Source of the DNA: Manis javanica
Lineage: Eukaryota; Chordata; Mammalia; Pholidota; Manidae
DNA: 64,000 bases
Direction of reading: 5' to 3'
NCBI RefSeq assembly: GCF_040802235.1
Contig: NC_133169.1
Span: 45,205,034-45,269,033, forward strand
Shown piece after piece: positions 26,311 to 39,370 of the stretch. Under the pieces are notes generated by a model, which was not told the DNA's origin, did no database searches, and saw nothing but the letters and a program-made list of their open reading frames with translations. Position 1 is the stretch's first letter. Each line of letters begins with the position of its first letter. Position numbers and translations under genes: made by a program.

Positions 26311-28436
26311 CAGACTGTGGAGTGAGGCCTGCGTACACAGCAGAGATGAGGCTGGTACAGACTGTGGGTCCCGCTCCTGTGAGGCAGTGCCCTTAGGGTA
26401 GCCTGGGATGTTAGGCACTTACCATGAAAACTTCAGTTTTAAAGATCTGTAATATGATAAAAAAAAAAAAAGTCTGTCCTAGACTGTTGGGGAAGATTAT
26501 ATGTGGTGCAGCATTAAAAATTTGCTGGGATGCTTTAAATCTAGACAATCAAGGCTCATTATTCTACTGCTGCCATCAATGATTCTGCAAGTTAAACACA
26601 CACTGAGCTGCCCACATCAGTCTCCAGCACCTGGGCAGGGAAGTCGGGACAAGCCGGGAGGGGGTTTCCTCGCAGGCACAGACAGTGGGTCCTCATGTCA
26701 GGAGTGCTTGGTGGGCTGTTCAGTGGGGCTCCAGCACAGTCACGCCCGCTTATCAAAGTGCATCAGCAGTTTTCCCAGGACCCTCTAGCACCTTCTGTGT
26801 TGCCTCCATTCACTCAGCCAAGAGCTCCCAGGCCTTCAGTGTTCTGGCCACTGTGTGGGTCCGGCTTCACTTTGACGGCAAATAGGAGCTCAGTGGGCAG
26901 GGGTGTTTGGAGTGTATTGGACAGCTTTTGAATATTGCATAGAACTCAGCTCCATCCACCAGTGGGGTGGAACTTGATAGAAAAATTATTGTTTCATTGT
27001 GTTCCAGACTAGTTGGATGCATATAGGAAGACATCAAAGTCATTTGCAGTGTTGTCTAATCTTACAGCACACCAGAACATGGGACTGTAATAACCTGAAG
27101 ATCATAATTAGACTTTGTGATGATTACAAGAATATACAAGGTATTTGATATGTGTAATTTCCTCCTGAAATATCCCAACTTATAGGCCCTTCTAAACTCT
27201 GCAGAAAGAGAAGCCAATTATTTCATTTTACCTTCCTGTTTCTAAGAGTCTTTAAAATTTAACCTTCAACATGTCAGAAAATGAAGAGGTAGAAAGGTCT
27301 AATTTCTGGAAGAGATTATGTGAATGAAACTATTACCAATTGTCTTCAGAAAATCAGATATTTTGTTTCATTGGTCATTTTAATTTACTTTATTTTATTT
27401 GTTTTAAAATTCTACTTTAAATAACATTTATATAGCAATTGTCACTGAGTAGAGACCATAACCTCCTTATGCTTAATGAAGTTTAATTTTACTTTGATTC
27501 ATATTCAGCATCCAGCACAGACACAGGCTGAGAGCGGCAGACTTAGCAGTCACCAGCAAACGGGGTTAGAGCATGTCAGTGTTGCTCAGTTTTCCTCTGT
27601 GCATCTCAATTTCTATGAAAAATTAATTGCTATGTGCATTAAAATAGATGATATTTGGGAAAAGTAAATAAAGCCTTGTCTGACAAGGAGCAATGACCAA
27701 GCCATTTCAAGAGTCTCCCTGACAGAGTTATGAGGAATGGGATTTGAACTTGGAGAAACATGAGCTAGACAGAAACAAGATGGGATTCTGCCCAGAGCTC
27801 TGACTCAGGAGTATATATCAAGTTCAATTACTCAAATGTATGAATACATCATGAAACTGGACAACTGAAGGACTGTACTCAATCATGAGGCAAATATTAG
27901 GAGCTATGTCATAGATTCAGCACTATTTCTGTACATAAAATATCTTTACAGATACTATGCATACTTATTCTACTGTAACTCATATTGGTCTAAACAATCA
28001 ACTTCCCTTAATCCTCTCAACAATTCATGATATCAAAAGTTACCTTATTGGTTTTTTAATTTAATTTTCAATGGAATAATGGGTACAGGAGTATCTGTGT
28101 CCAGCACTATGATCAGCTGAGATTCTGGTCTCCTGACTCAATGGCCCTCGGGTGTATGAGAGGCCAGTCATGTGTGAGAAACCTTACCTGCTCCTGGGAG
28201 TGTGTGGCTTACCCCACACAAAAGAGATTAAATGAGCAACCCTATACTATGGAAGAAGAATTCAAATATTGGGTGTAGATAATCCCTGAACTATGATGCA
28301 GTTACTTCCTAAATCTCTCTGACATGGAATACACATCCAAAACTTTTATAATATTCTCACTGGATTCTCAAAGCCAAGAGGTAATTAAATATATGCTTGT
28401 ATAACACAAGCACTGGAAATAAAATCTTCAATTCCA
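26311..28436. other. Unrecognised intergenic sequence right of copy A
   Basis: It begins exactly where similarity with copy B ends. It contains an A run at 26460-26471 and a GC-richer patch at 26580-26900 with frames of up to 95 codons and no recognisable motif. No gene is called. Confidence 0.4.
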
Positions 28437-31400
28437 TTTTTCAATAATTTAATGTTTTATTTATATTTTTATTGACCTATAGCTGATATACAATCTTGTA
28501 TTGGTTTCAAGTATGCAACATAGTGTTTTAGCAGTTATATATATTACTAAATCCTCAGCCCAACTAGTGTCGTTATTAGTAGTCAGCATAGAAAGATGTT
28601 ACAGATTTGCCTACTACTGTGTCTATGTACTTTCATCCTCATGAGTAATTTATATTTTGATTGAGATTTTTGTGCCTCTTTATCTGCATCACCTGTATCT
28701 CCTGCCTATCTCACGCCCTCCCCATGGTAACCACCAGTCACATCTCACTGCCTATGAGTCCACTGCTGTTTTGTAAATTTTCTTTTGTTTTTAAACCATA
28801 TATAAGTCTTTCTCCACCTGGTATATGCCACCTAAGAGAGTACCCTTTGGGTCCATCCATGTGGCCTGGAATGGCAGGATTTCTTCCTTTTCTGTGTGTG
28901 AACACTATTCCAATGCTCATGTGTGCCTCACCTTTTTCCACTCATCTTTTGATGGACACATTTGTTGCTCCATATTTTGGCTATTGTAAATTTTGTAGCA
29001 ATAAACAAAGTTTTGCATATAATTTTTGAATCAGAGATTGTGTTTTCTTTGGGCAAATTCCTGTAAGTGGAGTTACTGGGTCTATGGTATTTCTATGTGT
29101 AGTTTTTTGAGCAACCTTCATACTGTTTTCCATAATGGTTGCACAAATTTACAATCCCACCAACACTGTAGGAGAGGTCCAATTTCTCCACATCTTCACC
29201 AATATTTGTTACTTTTTATCTTTCAGATAGTGGCCATTCTGACTGGTGTGAGGTGTATCTCATTGAAATCATTTTGAATTTATGGAGGCTCTTTCTGTGG
29301 CTTAGTATGTTATCTATTTTGGAGGAAGTTCCATGTACACTTGAGACAAATGTGTATCTGGCTGCATTTGTGGAATGTTCTGTAGCTATCTGTTAAGTAC
29401 ATCTGATTTTATGTATTGTTCAGTGTTTGCCTCTGTTTGCCTGTTTTTTATTTGTTTTCTGTCTGGTTGGTGTGTCTGTTGAAGTGAGTAATATGTTAAA
29501 GTCTCCTAAAATGAATGTGTTAGAAACTATTTCCCCCTTTAATTCTGTTAGTATTTGTTTCACATATTTAGGTGCTCCTATGTTGGGTGCATAGATATTT
29601 ATAATGGTTATATCCTCTGGTTGGACGGTCCCCTTGATCATTGTGAAATGTCCTTCTTTGTCCCTCATTACTTTGTTGTGAAGTCTATTGTGTTGGATAC
29701 AAGTACAGCTACTCCTGAGTTTTTCTCCTTATCACTTGCATGAATTACCTTTATTCCATCCTTTTACTGATAGTCTGTGCATGTCTTTGGGCCTGAGATG
29801 AGTCTCATGTAGGAAGCACATAGATAGATGAGTCTGTTTATTTACTCATTCTTCCCTTTATGTTTTCTGATGGGTGCATTAAGTCCATTCACATTTAAGG
29901 TAATTATTGATAGGAATGTTGTTATTGCAATTTTATTCATTGCTTTCTGGTTGTTTTAATAGTGTCTCTCTATTACTTTCTTCCTCTCTTGTATGCTTCT
30001 CTTGTTATTTGATAGTTTTCTTTAGTGTTGTTTTTGGATTTCTCTTTTATAATCTTTTTGTGTATCTATTATACATTTTTGTGGTTACTGTAAGGTTCAA
30101 GGATATCTCCCTGACTATAGAACAGTCCATATTAAGCTGATGCTTGGTTTACTTAAGTACGTTTTTCTTATTTCTCCTCCACACTTTATGTATTAGATGT
30201 CATAATCTGCACTTTTTGTGTATCCCTTGACTAAATTTGTGTATACTTGGTTTTAATTTTGTTTGTTTTAATTTGATACTTACTTGGTAAGTACTTTGTA
30301 GTATTTTGTTCACTACATTTACTTTGGGTTTATTTTCCTTGTTGAAAACTATTTGGCATTAGAAACCTTTGCATCTCCTGCAGTTCCTTTAATGTTTCTG
30401 TAATGCTGATTGAATGGTCATGAATTCCTTGTGTTGTCATTTATCCAGGAATTGTTTAATCTTGCTTCATATTTGAATGAGAATCTTGCTTTTAGAGGAT
30501 TCTTGGTGAATATCCTTCAGGTTCAGTACATCAAGCATATCATGCCCCTGGCTTCTGCCTGTACGGTTCTGCTGAGTAGTCTGCTGACAGCCTGATGGGG
30601 TTTCACTTATAACTAATATTTTTAATTCTCTGGTTGACTTCAGTACTCTCTCCTGTGGTTAAACTTTGTTATGCTTCCTGGTGTGCAGGGTAATGGCTTC
30701 ATGAAAAAGGTATCCTTGGTGCACAGCAGCTGAAGACAGTTTACTCCCCAGTGCCCGGTTCTCCTTTAAGGTGGGGCCCTAGGGTGCCGCTGGTGGGCAA
30801 TGGGCAGGGCTGCCTTTCTGCCTGTCTGCCAGCAGTGGTTGGTCTGGGTCAGCAGAGGAGCCCGTAGGCCTCTGGGCCCTTTGGGTGCCTTGAGGCACTT
30901 CTGCTGGGATGAACTATAGGTAGAGCTGCCCTCTGCCTGCTTGTCAGCAAAGGCAGCTGCTGCTGGGCCAAGATGGCAGGACAGGGCAGGAGTGCAGGGA
31001 GCTGCTGTGGGCGTCCTTCCAGTGAGGGAGCTAGAGTACAGGGCTGGCTCATGCACGCGCCCACCATGTGGACCGGGGGAGGGGGAGGGGCACCTGGAAG
31101 TGTCCTCCTCTGCCTGCAGGCACTGCAGTCTGCCTGGCTGAATGGGCTGGGCAGGGCGGGGGCACAAGGAAGGGCTGCAGGAAGGGAGATGGAGCATTCG
31201 TAGCGTGTTCCTGTGAATACCCAGCCTGCTGGGCTGAGGCGTGGCTGGGGAGGCACCATCCACCTGCCCTTTATCCTTGAATAGAACTCCCTTGACTATG
31301 CTTATGTGGCTAAATGCTGGTAAACTTTTCAATGTGTGGTCTCCGCTTGGATCTCAGTGGGGCCGATGGAGGATGCCTTTCCTCCACAAGTTACAGGATC

Positions 31401-31790
31401 GCAGCCTCCCAGAATGCTGCACATCTCCCTGGAGTGCAGCCCTGTCAATCACCAAAGCTCAGTGCTACGTGGACTCATCTGCCTGGAGCATTTATCTGGG
31501 CCCGTGTGCTAGATTCCGAGCACTTATCCTCTCTCTGCTCCACTCCTCTCCCCCACACTTGTGGGCCGGAATAGGGAATAGGTCTGGGTCCCAATCAGTC
31601 ATGGTTCCGTCACTTCACCTTTCGCAGTTTTACCTTTCCTTCACCAGGTGCAGATGGTCTATTCTGTTGTTTTCGGGTCATTTTCAGTGTTAGTAGTATT
31701 TCTGCAGTTGCTTCCTTATTTTGTACAAGGAGGATGTCTCTGCTTTGCCTTCCTCCCCTGCTGTCGTTTCTGCAGCTCAATAAGTTAGTA
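28437..31790 (-). mobile_element. L1, antisense, with 5' region but missing most of ORF2
   Basis: From left to right on the plus strand this is an antisense 3' UTR (28437-29285), then an endonuclease fragment of ORF2 (minus strand, peptide block TDTPTRQ and ILGDFNILL near 29450-29660), then the ORF1/ORF2 spacer, ORF1 C-terminal sequence (about 30400-30600) and a GC-rich stretch (30720-31700) that I take as the 5' UTR. The reverse-transcriptase part is absent between about 29285 and 29320, and the ORF1 coiled-coil part is also missing. The long frames in the GC-rich part (up to 188 codons) are not L1 proteins and are not called. Confidence 0.6.
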
Positions 31791-32124
31791 TTTGCTTAAT
31801 CAGAATCTCTGTAATTTTCTAATACATGTTGATGGATGATGGTATCATGAAGAAACCCCATGACCTGATCCCTGGCAACTCCAGTATAAATTTCAAATAT
31901 TTTAACCCATATTTGTGAATTCTTCCCTTTCTTGGAAATTTGAAATTATAATGAGCAGTCCCATTTCTGCATGTGCATAGAAATTCCTCTGCTTAGGACA
32001 ACTGATATGCACACAGTCACACACACACCCACACAAAAATCATATATGTGCTCATTTCAGGTGGAGGTAGCCTATGAATGGTTATTAAATCCAAATTTCT
32101 CTTCATTCATTTACGTGAATCTTC

Positions 32125-33075
32125 ATGGAAACCATTCACTGGGTGGACAATCACACTGCACAGTCTGATTTCATCCTGCTGGGAATATTCAGTCAATCCA
32201 AACACTCAACTCTTCTGGATGTGGTTATTTTTGTAGTTTTCCTGATGGCCTTCGTGGGAAACACTGTGTTGATTCTCCTTATACACTCTGATGCCCGCCT
32301 CCACACCCCCATGTACTTTTTCATCAGCCAGTTGTCTCTCATGGACATGGTGTACATTTCCGTCACTGTGCCCAAGATGCTTGTGGACCGGGTCACGGGT
32401 GTGAACACGATCTAAGCCCCTGGATGTGGGATCCAAATGTTCCTCTATGGAACACTTGCTGGCTCAGAATTTTTCATTCTAGCTTCCATGGCCTATGACC
32501 GCTTTGCAGCCACCTGTCTCCCTCTTCGTTACCCTGTCCTCATGAACCACAGGGTATGTATTCTCCTTGCATCCAGCTGCTGGTTTTTAGCTTCTGTGCA
32601 TGGATTCGTTTTTACTCCCATCATCATGACCTTCCCCTTTTGCAGATCACGGGTGATCCATCATTTCTTCTGTGAGGTCCCTGCTGTGATGAAGTTCTCC
32701 TGCTCAGACACTTCCCTCTATAAGACACTCATGTACTTCTGCTGTGTCCTCATGCTGCTCATCCCTGTGACCATTATGTCAGGCTCTTACTACTTCATCC
32801 TCCTCACAATCCACAGGATGAATTCAGCAGAGGGCCAGAAGAAGGCCTTTGCCACCTGCTCCTCCCACATGACTGTGGTCACCCTCTTCTATGGGGCTGC
32901 CTTCTACACTCATGTGCTCCCCAGTTCCTACCACACCCTTGAAAAGGATATGATTGTATCCATCTTTTACACCATAGTCACTCCTGTGCTAAACCCGTTA
33001 ATCCACAGTCTCAGAAACAGGGATGTCATGATGGCTCTGAAGAAAGTTTTGAATTTGGGACCTGCCTCACTATAA
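32125..33075 (+). pseudogene. Olfactory receptor pseudogene, OR2T type (single nonsense codon)
   Basis: A full-length class II receptor frame of 317 codons including the terminal stop, with one internal TAA at 32413-32415. This is codon 97; the intact paralogue has TCA (Ser) there, so one C-to-A change explains it. Everything else stays in frame. It keeps N-glycosylation site NHT at residue 9, [43 protein letters not shown] and a C-terminal ALKKVLNLG. Two motif positions have also drifted: DRF instead of DRY after TM3, and PLIHSLRN instead of PLIYSLRN in TM7. It lies in the opposite orientation to the other receptors. A pyrimidine-AG splice acceptor candidate ends at 32060. If the stop varies in the population, some alleles might still be open. 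Confidence 0.93.
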
Positions 33076-33369
33076 GGTAGGAAGTTTCTATATTTTTCAA
33101 TTTCTCTAAACATTAGAATTCTCATATCTTATGATAATAGCATTCCTTAAAATTTCATACCATACTGTCTCATATCAATTTCTCACCTTTTCATGAATTG
33201 TCTTTGTGTCCTTCAAAATTCTTTGATTTGATACACTTTTTCCATTCAAAGTTCATATACTTTGAACTATTAAAATTAGTACAATTTTAATACTATATTG
33301 TACTAATATCGTAATTAGTTATATCTATTTATAATGGGGATATCATACAATATCAGTGAGAATAAAGTG
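33076..33369. other. 3' flank of the plus-strand OR pseudogene
   Basis: AT-rich and non-coding. No polyadenylation site can be assigned with confidence. Confidence 0.4.
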
Positions 33370-33930
33370 GGGCAGCTGCTTTGTACATCAGTCTGACATT
33401 TTCTCAGACTATGAAATCTAGAGTGTCTGTACGACCCTGCAATTCCAGTACTAAATGACATCCAAGGAAGACCAAACACATGTCCAAATGAAAACTATTT
33501 TATAGCAACATTATTCAGAACCATCAAAAGATTAAAAGAATCAATATATCCATAACCTGATGAATGGACAAATACCATGTAACCATACAATGAAATATTG
33601 TTTGGTCATGTAAAGCAATGAAGATCTGATGCTACAACATAACTTTTGAAAGAATTACACTATGTAAAATAATCTACCTATAAAAGACCACTCATTATGT
33701 TATTCCATTCTTATGAATCCCCCAGAACACGTAAACTGTGATGGCAGAATGTAAATTATTGTTTGATTGGGGTTAGGATGGATGAGTTAGTGGGGGGTTG
33801 AGAGTTAAAAGGTTTGGATTCCTTTTGAAGTACATGAAAACGCTCTAATTAACTAAGGAAATTGTTGCACATAGATATGAATTCATTAAAATAATTCTTA
33901 TGCACTTGTAATGAGTGACTTGTGTGTACA
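33370..33930 (+). mobile_element. L1 3' UTR fragment, sense
   Basis: It resembles a sense L1 tail: 'ctcagactatgaaatctag', 'ccctgcaattccagtacta', 'cataacctgatgaatgg' and 'ggttaggatggatgag'. Strongly diverged. Confidence 0.5.
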
Positions 33931-34606
33931 TGACAATTTCTCAATTAATGTGGTACATGGTTGTTATAAATGCATTCCACAGATTCAAGAAGCTAGTGAA
34001 AGTTTTGATCATGTAAGAGACATGGTAAATACACAAAGATAAATTAGACCTTCTAGTGATGCAATTATTACACATGAGATGAAAAACACATGGATTGAAA
34101 TATATATGGGCATTCCAAAACCAAATAATAGTAAACATTAAGGCATAATTATTGAAACTATCCAAAATGAATACTGACAAAATCATCTTCCAATGTGAGA
34201 ATATTTCAAATATTTAATATATGTAATTACTATGTCCAATGCAGAAAAGATAGGACATAAAAATGATTTGATGAAATAATGGACAAGTAGTTTCTGTATT
34301 TGATGAAAATGATGAGTTCACTATTGCAAGAAACAACAAAAATTCAAGCAAAAGAAACATTCTGAAACAAAAAGATACATCAGATTAATCAACATATAAT
34401 CACTGATGAAAGAGATTGATCATAGAGACAAAGGATATAATAATAAAAGGCACATCACAGGAAACAATGCAGACCAGGACAAATTTCAGAAACATGTTTA
34501 AAACATACAATTTAAAAAATTAATGTAGAATTTATTCCCAGTATAAATTTCCTTCCAATCTGAAGATGAATTGTTCTAAAAGGATGAAGTTGTATATCTC
34601 TTTAAA

Positions 34607-34665
34607 CAGAAGAAGGCCTTTGCCACCTGCTCCTCTCACATGACTGTGGTCACCCTCTTCTATGG
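34607..34665 (+). pseudogene. Isolated 59-bp olfactory receptor fragment
   Basis: These 59 bases match the intracellular-loop-3/TM6 part of the OR2T coding sequence ([18 protein letters not shown]) with one difference from the pseudogene at 32125-33075. The flanks on both sides have no OR similarity. It sits in plus orientation about 1.5 kb downstream of that pseudogene, and the same 59 bases also match the intact receptor at 42642-43604, so the donor cannot be told. It is too short and too well preserved to be a decayed full gene; a templated insertion or micro-duplication is the likely origin. Confidence 0.85.
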
Positions 34666-34999
34666 AAAAACTGACGAAAATCAATTTTTTTGGTATAATT
34701 CCAATACTTCATCACAAATATACAAAGCAAGATGAATTCTAATACATAAAAAAATGTCTTAATGATGTAACTGACACTTTAATATGTTTTTTTCACTTTT
34801 CCCTAAAACAAAAATTGAGTCTAGCTCTACACAACTCAGGTACTAGTTGTTTATTTCAGAGGGATAATAGAGAACTTATTTTCAAAAAGTGGTGTTACAA
34901 TTTTGCCATTCTTTGAGACTTGCTTAAGGAAAATTGTATAAACTATCTGTCTCTTTAGCTTTGTAACCACTCTAGTACTGGGGTGATGTTTCAGGATGG

Positions 35000-35959
35000 T
35001 AATATACAAATATCCTAAACTGGTCTGCTCTCCTGGTCACAACAAATCTACAGCTACTTATAGGACAGCTCTGAAAAATTATGAAACTAGATGAACATTA
35101 CATTCATGAGAAAGGAAAATGGGGTCACATTCATACAGGCAGAAGAGGCAGAGGCATGTTCTTGACAAAAACCCAAAACCAGTTCAGCAGCTCACCATTA
35201 ACTGGAATCCCCAAAACACAGAACTTTGCCTGCAGAGAAATGAATTAATGCTCCCATCACACACATCACTTCTTGCGCCCTGCACTGGAGAGAGCAGCCA
35301 CCAAGGCACACACAGAAATGGGAATGTGTACAAGAGATATATAGAACTAGAGGAGATGAAGAACCTGCACTTAAATGGCCTACATGCAAATTCACACTTC
35401 CTAAGACCCATGACAAAAGCAGCAGTTTGAGAAATGCACAGAGACTTAGGCTAAGGAGACACACTTCCTAACCTTAAAAGAATTGCAGGAGAGGTGGGAG
35501 CCTGTTGGATATCTTCCATGGATGGACAGAATTATAGCCATGATTTATTTTATTTAACTCTACTTTAATCAGACAAAATTGGGAAGCACCATTCTGGAAT
35601 CTCCATGTCCTCTGCTAGAGCAGGTTGGTGTGTAATCGCCCCTATGCCATAAACATGTTACAACCAGCTGACACACACACTGTCCTACACACACAACAGC
35701 TCCACCACCTCCAGCCCAGTGAGTGCCCAGCCCCTGGGCCCCAGTCATGCTCCTGCTGGGTGTGCTTCCTTCCTCACACAGCAGCCACATAAACTGTGGA
35801 CCCACACGGGGAGGCCCCTGTAGGGCCTGGATTTATTGGTCAGGTGGAACTTCACTTCTGGACCCCATGGATAATTCATTATACAACTCCTATGTTACAA
35901 AGAGGTTGCTTCTTTGCTTATTACATAGTAAGAACCAGAATCAAGGAAAATAATGAGAC
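35000..35959 (+). mobile_element. Probable 5' part of a HAL1/L1-like element
   Basis: It contains a GC-richer, C-rich stretch (35600-35860) directly before the ORF1-like sequence at 35960. This arrangement resembles the 5' region of HAL1 or an old L1. Frames on both strands are accidental. Confidence 0.35.
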
Positions 35960-36870
35960 AGGGGGATGTGTTCCAAGTAAAGAAAAAGACAAAATCTCTG
36001 AAGATTTAATGAAGTGTAGTAAGTAATCTATGTGACAAGGAGTTCAGAGTAATGATCATAAATATGTCCACTGAACCCAGGAAAAGAATGGATGATCATA
36101 TTGAGAACTTAAGAAAGATAGAAAATACCTGTAAGTACCAAACAAGTCATGGAGCTGAAGAATATTATAATTGAACTGAATAATAAATGAGGGTTTCAGT
36201 GGGAGATGGGATGAAACAGAAGAACAGATCAGTGATCTGAAAGACAAAACAGTGGAACTTAACCAAAAAGAGCAGAAAATGTAAAAAGTATTTGAAAAGT
36301 GAAGATACTATAAAGGGACCCATGGCAAACATCAAATGGAATAACCTTCAAATTACAGGGGTTCTGAAAGGAAAAGAGCAATAAGAGAGAAGAAAAGTTA
36401 GTGGAAGAAATAATGGCAGAAAATTTTCCTAATCTAAGAAAGGAAACAGACATCTGGGTCCAGGAAACCAAAAGAGCTCCAAGTAAGATGACACCAAGGT
36501 CCTTGCACATGGTCACACTCTTAAAAATGTGAAAAAGTAAAAATTAAAGAGAGGATCTTAGAAACAGCAATAATTAAGCAACTTCTTACGTGTAAAGGAA
36601 GCACCATAAGGCTATCAGCAGACTTTTGATTAAGAATGTATCACCACTTAAAGAAGCAGGATGACATATTCAAAGCATGACAGGAGAAGTCCCCCAGCCG
36701 ACCGTGATCCACCCAGCATGGCCGTCACTCAGAGCAGACGGAGAGATGAGAAGTTTCCAACAAGCAGATCCGCAAGGGCTTCATCACCAGATGAACTAAA
36801 CCAGACTTACAGGAAACATGAAAGGGACTTCTATAAGCTGAAATGAAATGGCACAATTTAATGACAATAA
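35960..36870 (+). mobile_element. HAL1/L1 ORF1-like remnant, sense
   Basis: Read in plus orientation it keeps L1 ORF1 phrases with many stops: 'gagaacttaagaaagatag', 'gaagaacagatcagtgatc', 'ttacaggggttctgaaagg' and 'aataatggcagaaaatttt'. No ORF2 follows; the next element begins near 36925. This is consistent with HAL1 (an L1 without ORF2) or a truncated L1. Confidence 0.55.
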
Positions 36871-36924
36871 ACATGTGAAAGTAAAATCATCACTGGAAAA
36901 GTTATATGAAAAGAGAGCAAAAGA

Positions 36925-38879
36925 CAGGATTATGGATGGCGGTGTGAGAGGTGAGATAGAAACCTCCTCCCCAAACTATATATATCATGAAAATATAGAA
37001 AATACATCAAATCCTGAAAGAGCAACAGAAGGAAGGCTGCGGCAGACTGTCTACACCTGGGGAAACCAGTAGACCTCAAGGAAAAGGGTAACGTACCAAA
37101 GCTGCGATCTGGAGGGACCCAAGCCCTTCCTCCATCCCAGCTCACCAGCAGGAGGAAGAAAAATGGAGCAGGGAGGGGGTAGAGAACTAGGATTGCTGAA
37201 TGCCCAGTACTGGAGATCTGCCCTGGGAGCCCAAACCTACATTATATGGTGTCCTGGAGATTAGTGGGGTTGGAAAGCTAAGACAGGCAGAATACTTGGA
37301 AAGATTGAGATCCAGCCACTTGTGGAAAACGGATCCACGTCTGGCCACTCTGGGAAAAAAGAAAGGCAGGCAGTCTGAGAGACTTCCTAACAGCGAGAGG
37401 GCTGCTAAAGGGGTAGGAATTTCACAGAACTTGCTGCTCAGGAGGAAGGACAGGTGGACAAAATTGTCCTGGCATGCTCTGTCCAGCAGTTGGGAACTTT
37501 CAGGAGTTTCATGTGTTCCACCCCCCTGGCTGGCTGCCTAGCTTTGAGGCCCCACACCATGATACACATTCTGCTGCACATTCATCATGTGCAACACCAG
37601 CTCACAAAGCAGCTGTCCCCTCTATTGCACCAGGCTAGCCCTGCCTACAGCAGCTACAGGTGCAAAGCATAGAGGCTTCTCCCTGTGTTCTCTGCCCACT
37701 GGCCATAGCAAGGGAGACAGTCACTGCAGCTGGGAAGCAGGAAAGACCTCTTTCCTCCTGACATGTACCAGAGCTGCTCCCCTGTGACCCCCACCATTGC
37801 TCTAGGGGCTGAGCAGCTCCAAAGAGTAGAGCTTTTGGGCACTAGAGGGCAACACCTACAAATATGAAACATCAAAGAAACCTGTTTCAACCCCAAATTC
37901 CACAAACATCAGAAAGAGTGCCAAGTGAAACTGAATTCATCAATCTTCCTGAAAGAGATTTCAAAATAAAGATCACAAACATGCTCATGATGCTACAGAA
38001 AAATATTCAAGAACTTAGTGAGGAATTTAGGAATGAGATACAAATGTTCAAGAATACAGTATCTGAAATGAAATGTACAATGGAGGGATTTAACAGCAGA
38101 CTAAATGAAGTAGAGGGGACAGTAAATGAAATGGAAATCAGAGAGCAGGAATACAAAGAAGCTGAGGCACAGAGAGAAAAAGGATATCTAGGAATGAAAG
38201 AATATTGAGAGAACTGTGTGACCAATCCAAATGGAATAATATTTGCATTATAAGGGTACCAGAGGAAGAAGAGAGAGAAAGGGATAGAAAGTATCTTTGA
38301 GGAGGTAATTGCTGAAAACTTCCCCAACCTGGGGAAGGAGATAGTCTCTAAGGCCTGGAGGTACACAGATCTCCCAACATAGGACATATAATACAACTCA
38401 AGGAAGACAACACCAAGACATATAATAATTAAAAAGGTAAAGATCAAGGATAAGGACAGAGTATTAAAAGCAGCCAGAGAAAAAGAACACATACAAAGGA
38501 AAACCCATCAGGCTATGATCAGACTTCTCAACAGAAACCTTACAGGCCTGGAGAGAGTGACATGATATATTTAATGCAATGAAGCAGAAGGGCCTCAAAC
38601 CAAGAACACTCTACTCGGCGAGATTATCATTTAAATTTGAAGGAGGGATTAAAAAATTTCCAGATAAGCAAAAGCTGAGAGAATTTACCTCCCACAGACC
38701 ATCTCTACAGTGCATTTTAGAGGGTTTGAAATAGATAGAAGTGTTCCTAAAGCTAAATAGCTATCACCAAAAGAAATAAAACTATAGTAAAGGAAGTAGA
38801 CCAATTAATTACTAAGCAGATGCAAAGTCAAATCAACCACCCCCAAAGTCAGTCAAGGGATACACAAAGAGTACAGAAT
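36925..38879 (+). mobile_element. L1 5' UTR and ORF1, truncated at the copy B junction
   Basis: It starts with the recognisable L1 5' end ('ggatggcggtgtgagagg', then 'aaacctcctccccaaac'), continues through a GC-rich 5' UTR (36930-37860) and enters ORF1 near 37864. The frame MKHQRNLFQPQIP to GYLGMKEY (37864-38208) is the coiled-coil part; later ORF1 sequence to about 38720 is shifted. The element stops at 38879 in the ORF1/ORF2 spacer, where copy B begins. Confidence 0.7.
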
Positions 38880-39370
38880 ATCTGCAAAGTGTAGCCAGTA
38901 TTAAATGATTAGATCAAGGTTAAACAGAGGTGGGTGGGGTAAGAATTTCATCAAAGATGTAGAATGAGCCAATGGCACCATCAAAGGCATGCTCTCTGCA
39001 GCGTTGGTTCCCAGGGGCAGCAGGAGGAGCAGTGGTTTGCAGGACCCGTGGCAGCTGAAACTGTAAGGGGGGATGACTATTGGTGGTGACACCTAGTCCC
39101 CAGGTGGAGGAACTCAGCCAACTGTGGCCGAAATGGTGCTGAGGGAGTAAACACCCAGACCTCCGTCTGCTCCTGCCCTCCAGTCCCCTGCTGAGGTCTA
39201 TCACCAGACAAACCATCCAGAAGGCAGAGGGACAAGTCACCGCTTCCGGCCACAGAGCAGACGTGGAGGAGCAGAGATGCATGAGGGGGAGAACAGAGAC
39301 TCTGCAGCACAGTCAGAATGTGAGCAGCTGCAGCTCTTTCTTCTCAGACGGTGGGTCTAAATTAGCCAGT
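38880..39370. repeat. Unclassified GC-rich segment at the left edge of copy B
   Basis: Counterpart of 3764-4250, with small indels. Frames of up to 120 codons on the minus strand are not maintained between the two copies. Confidence 0.4.

Noticed and set aside
30766-31332. Long frames of up to 188 codons in GC-rich sequence (also 61774-62304 and 62344-62847)
   Set aside because: Pro/Ser/Cys-rich, no motif, and different lengths in the two copies; explained by few stop codons in GC-rich L1 5' sequence.
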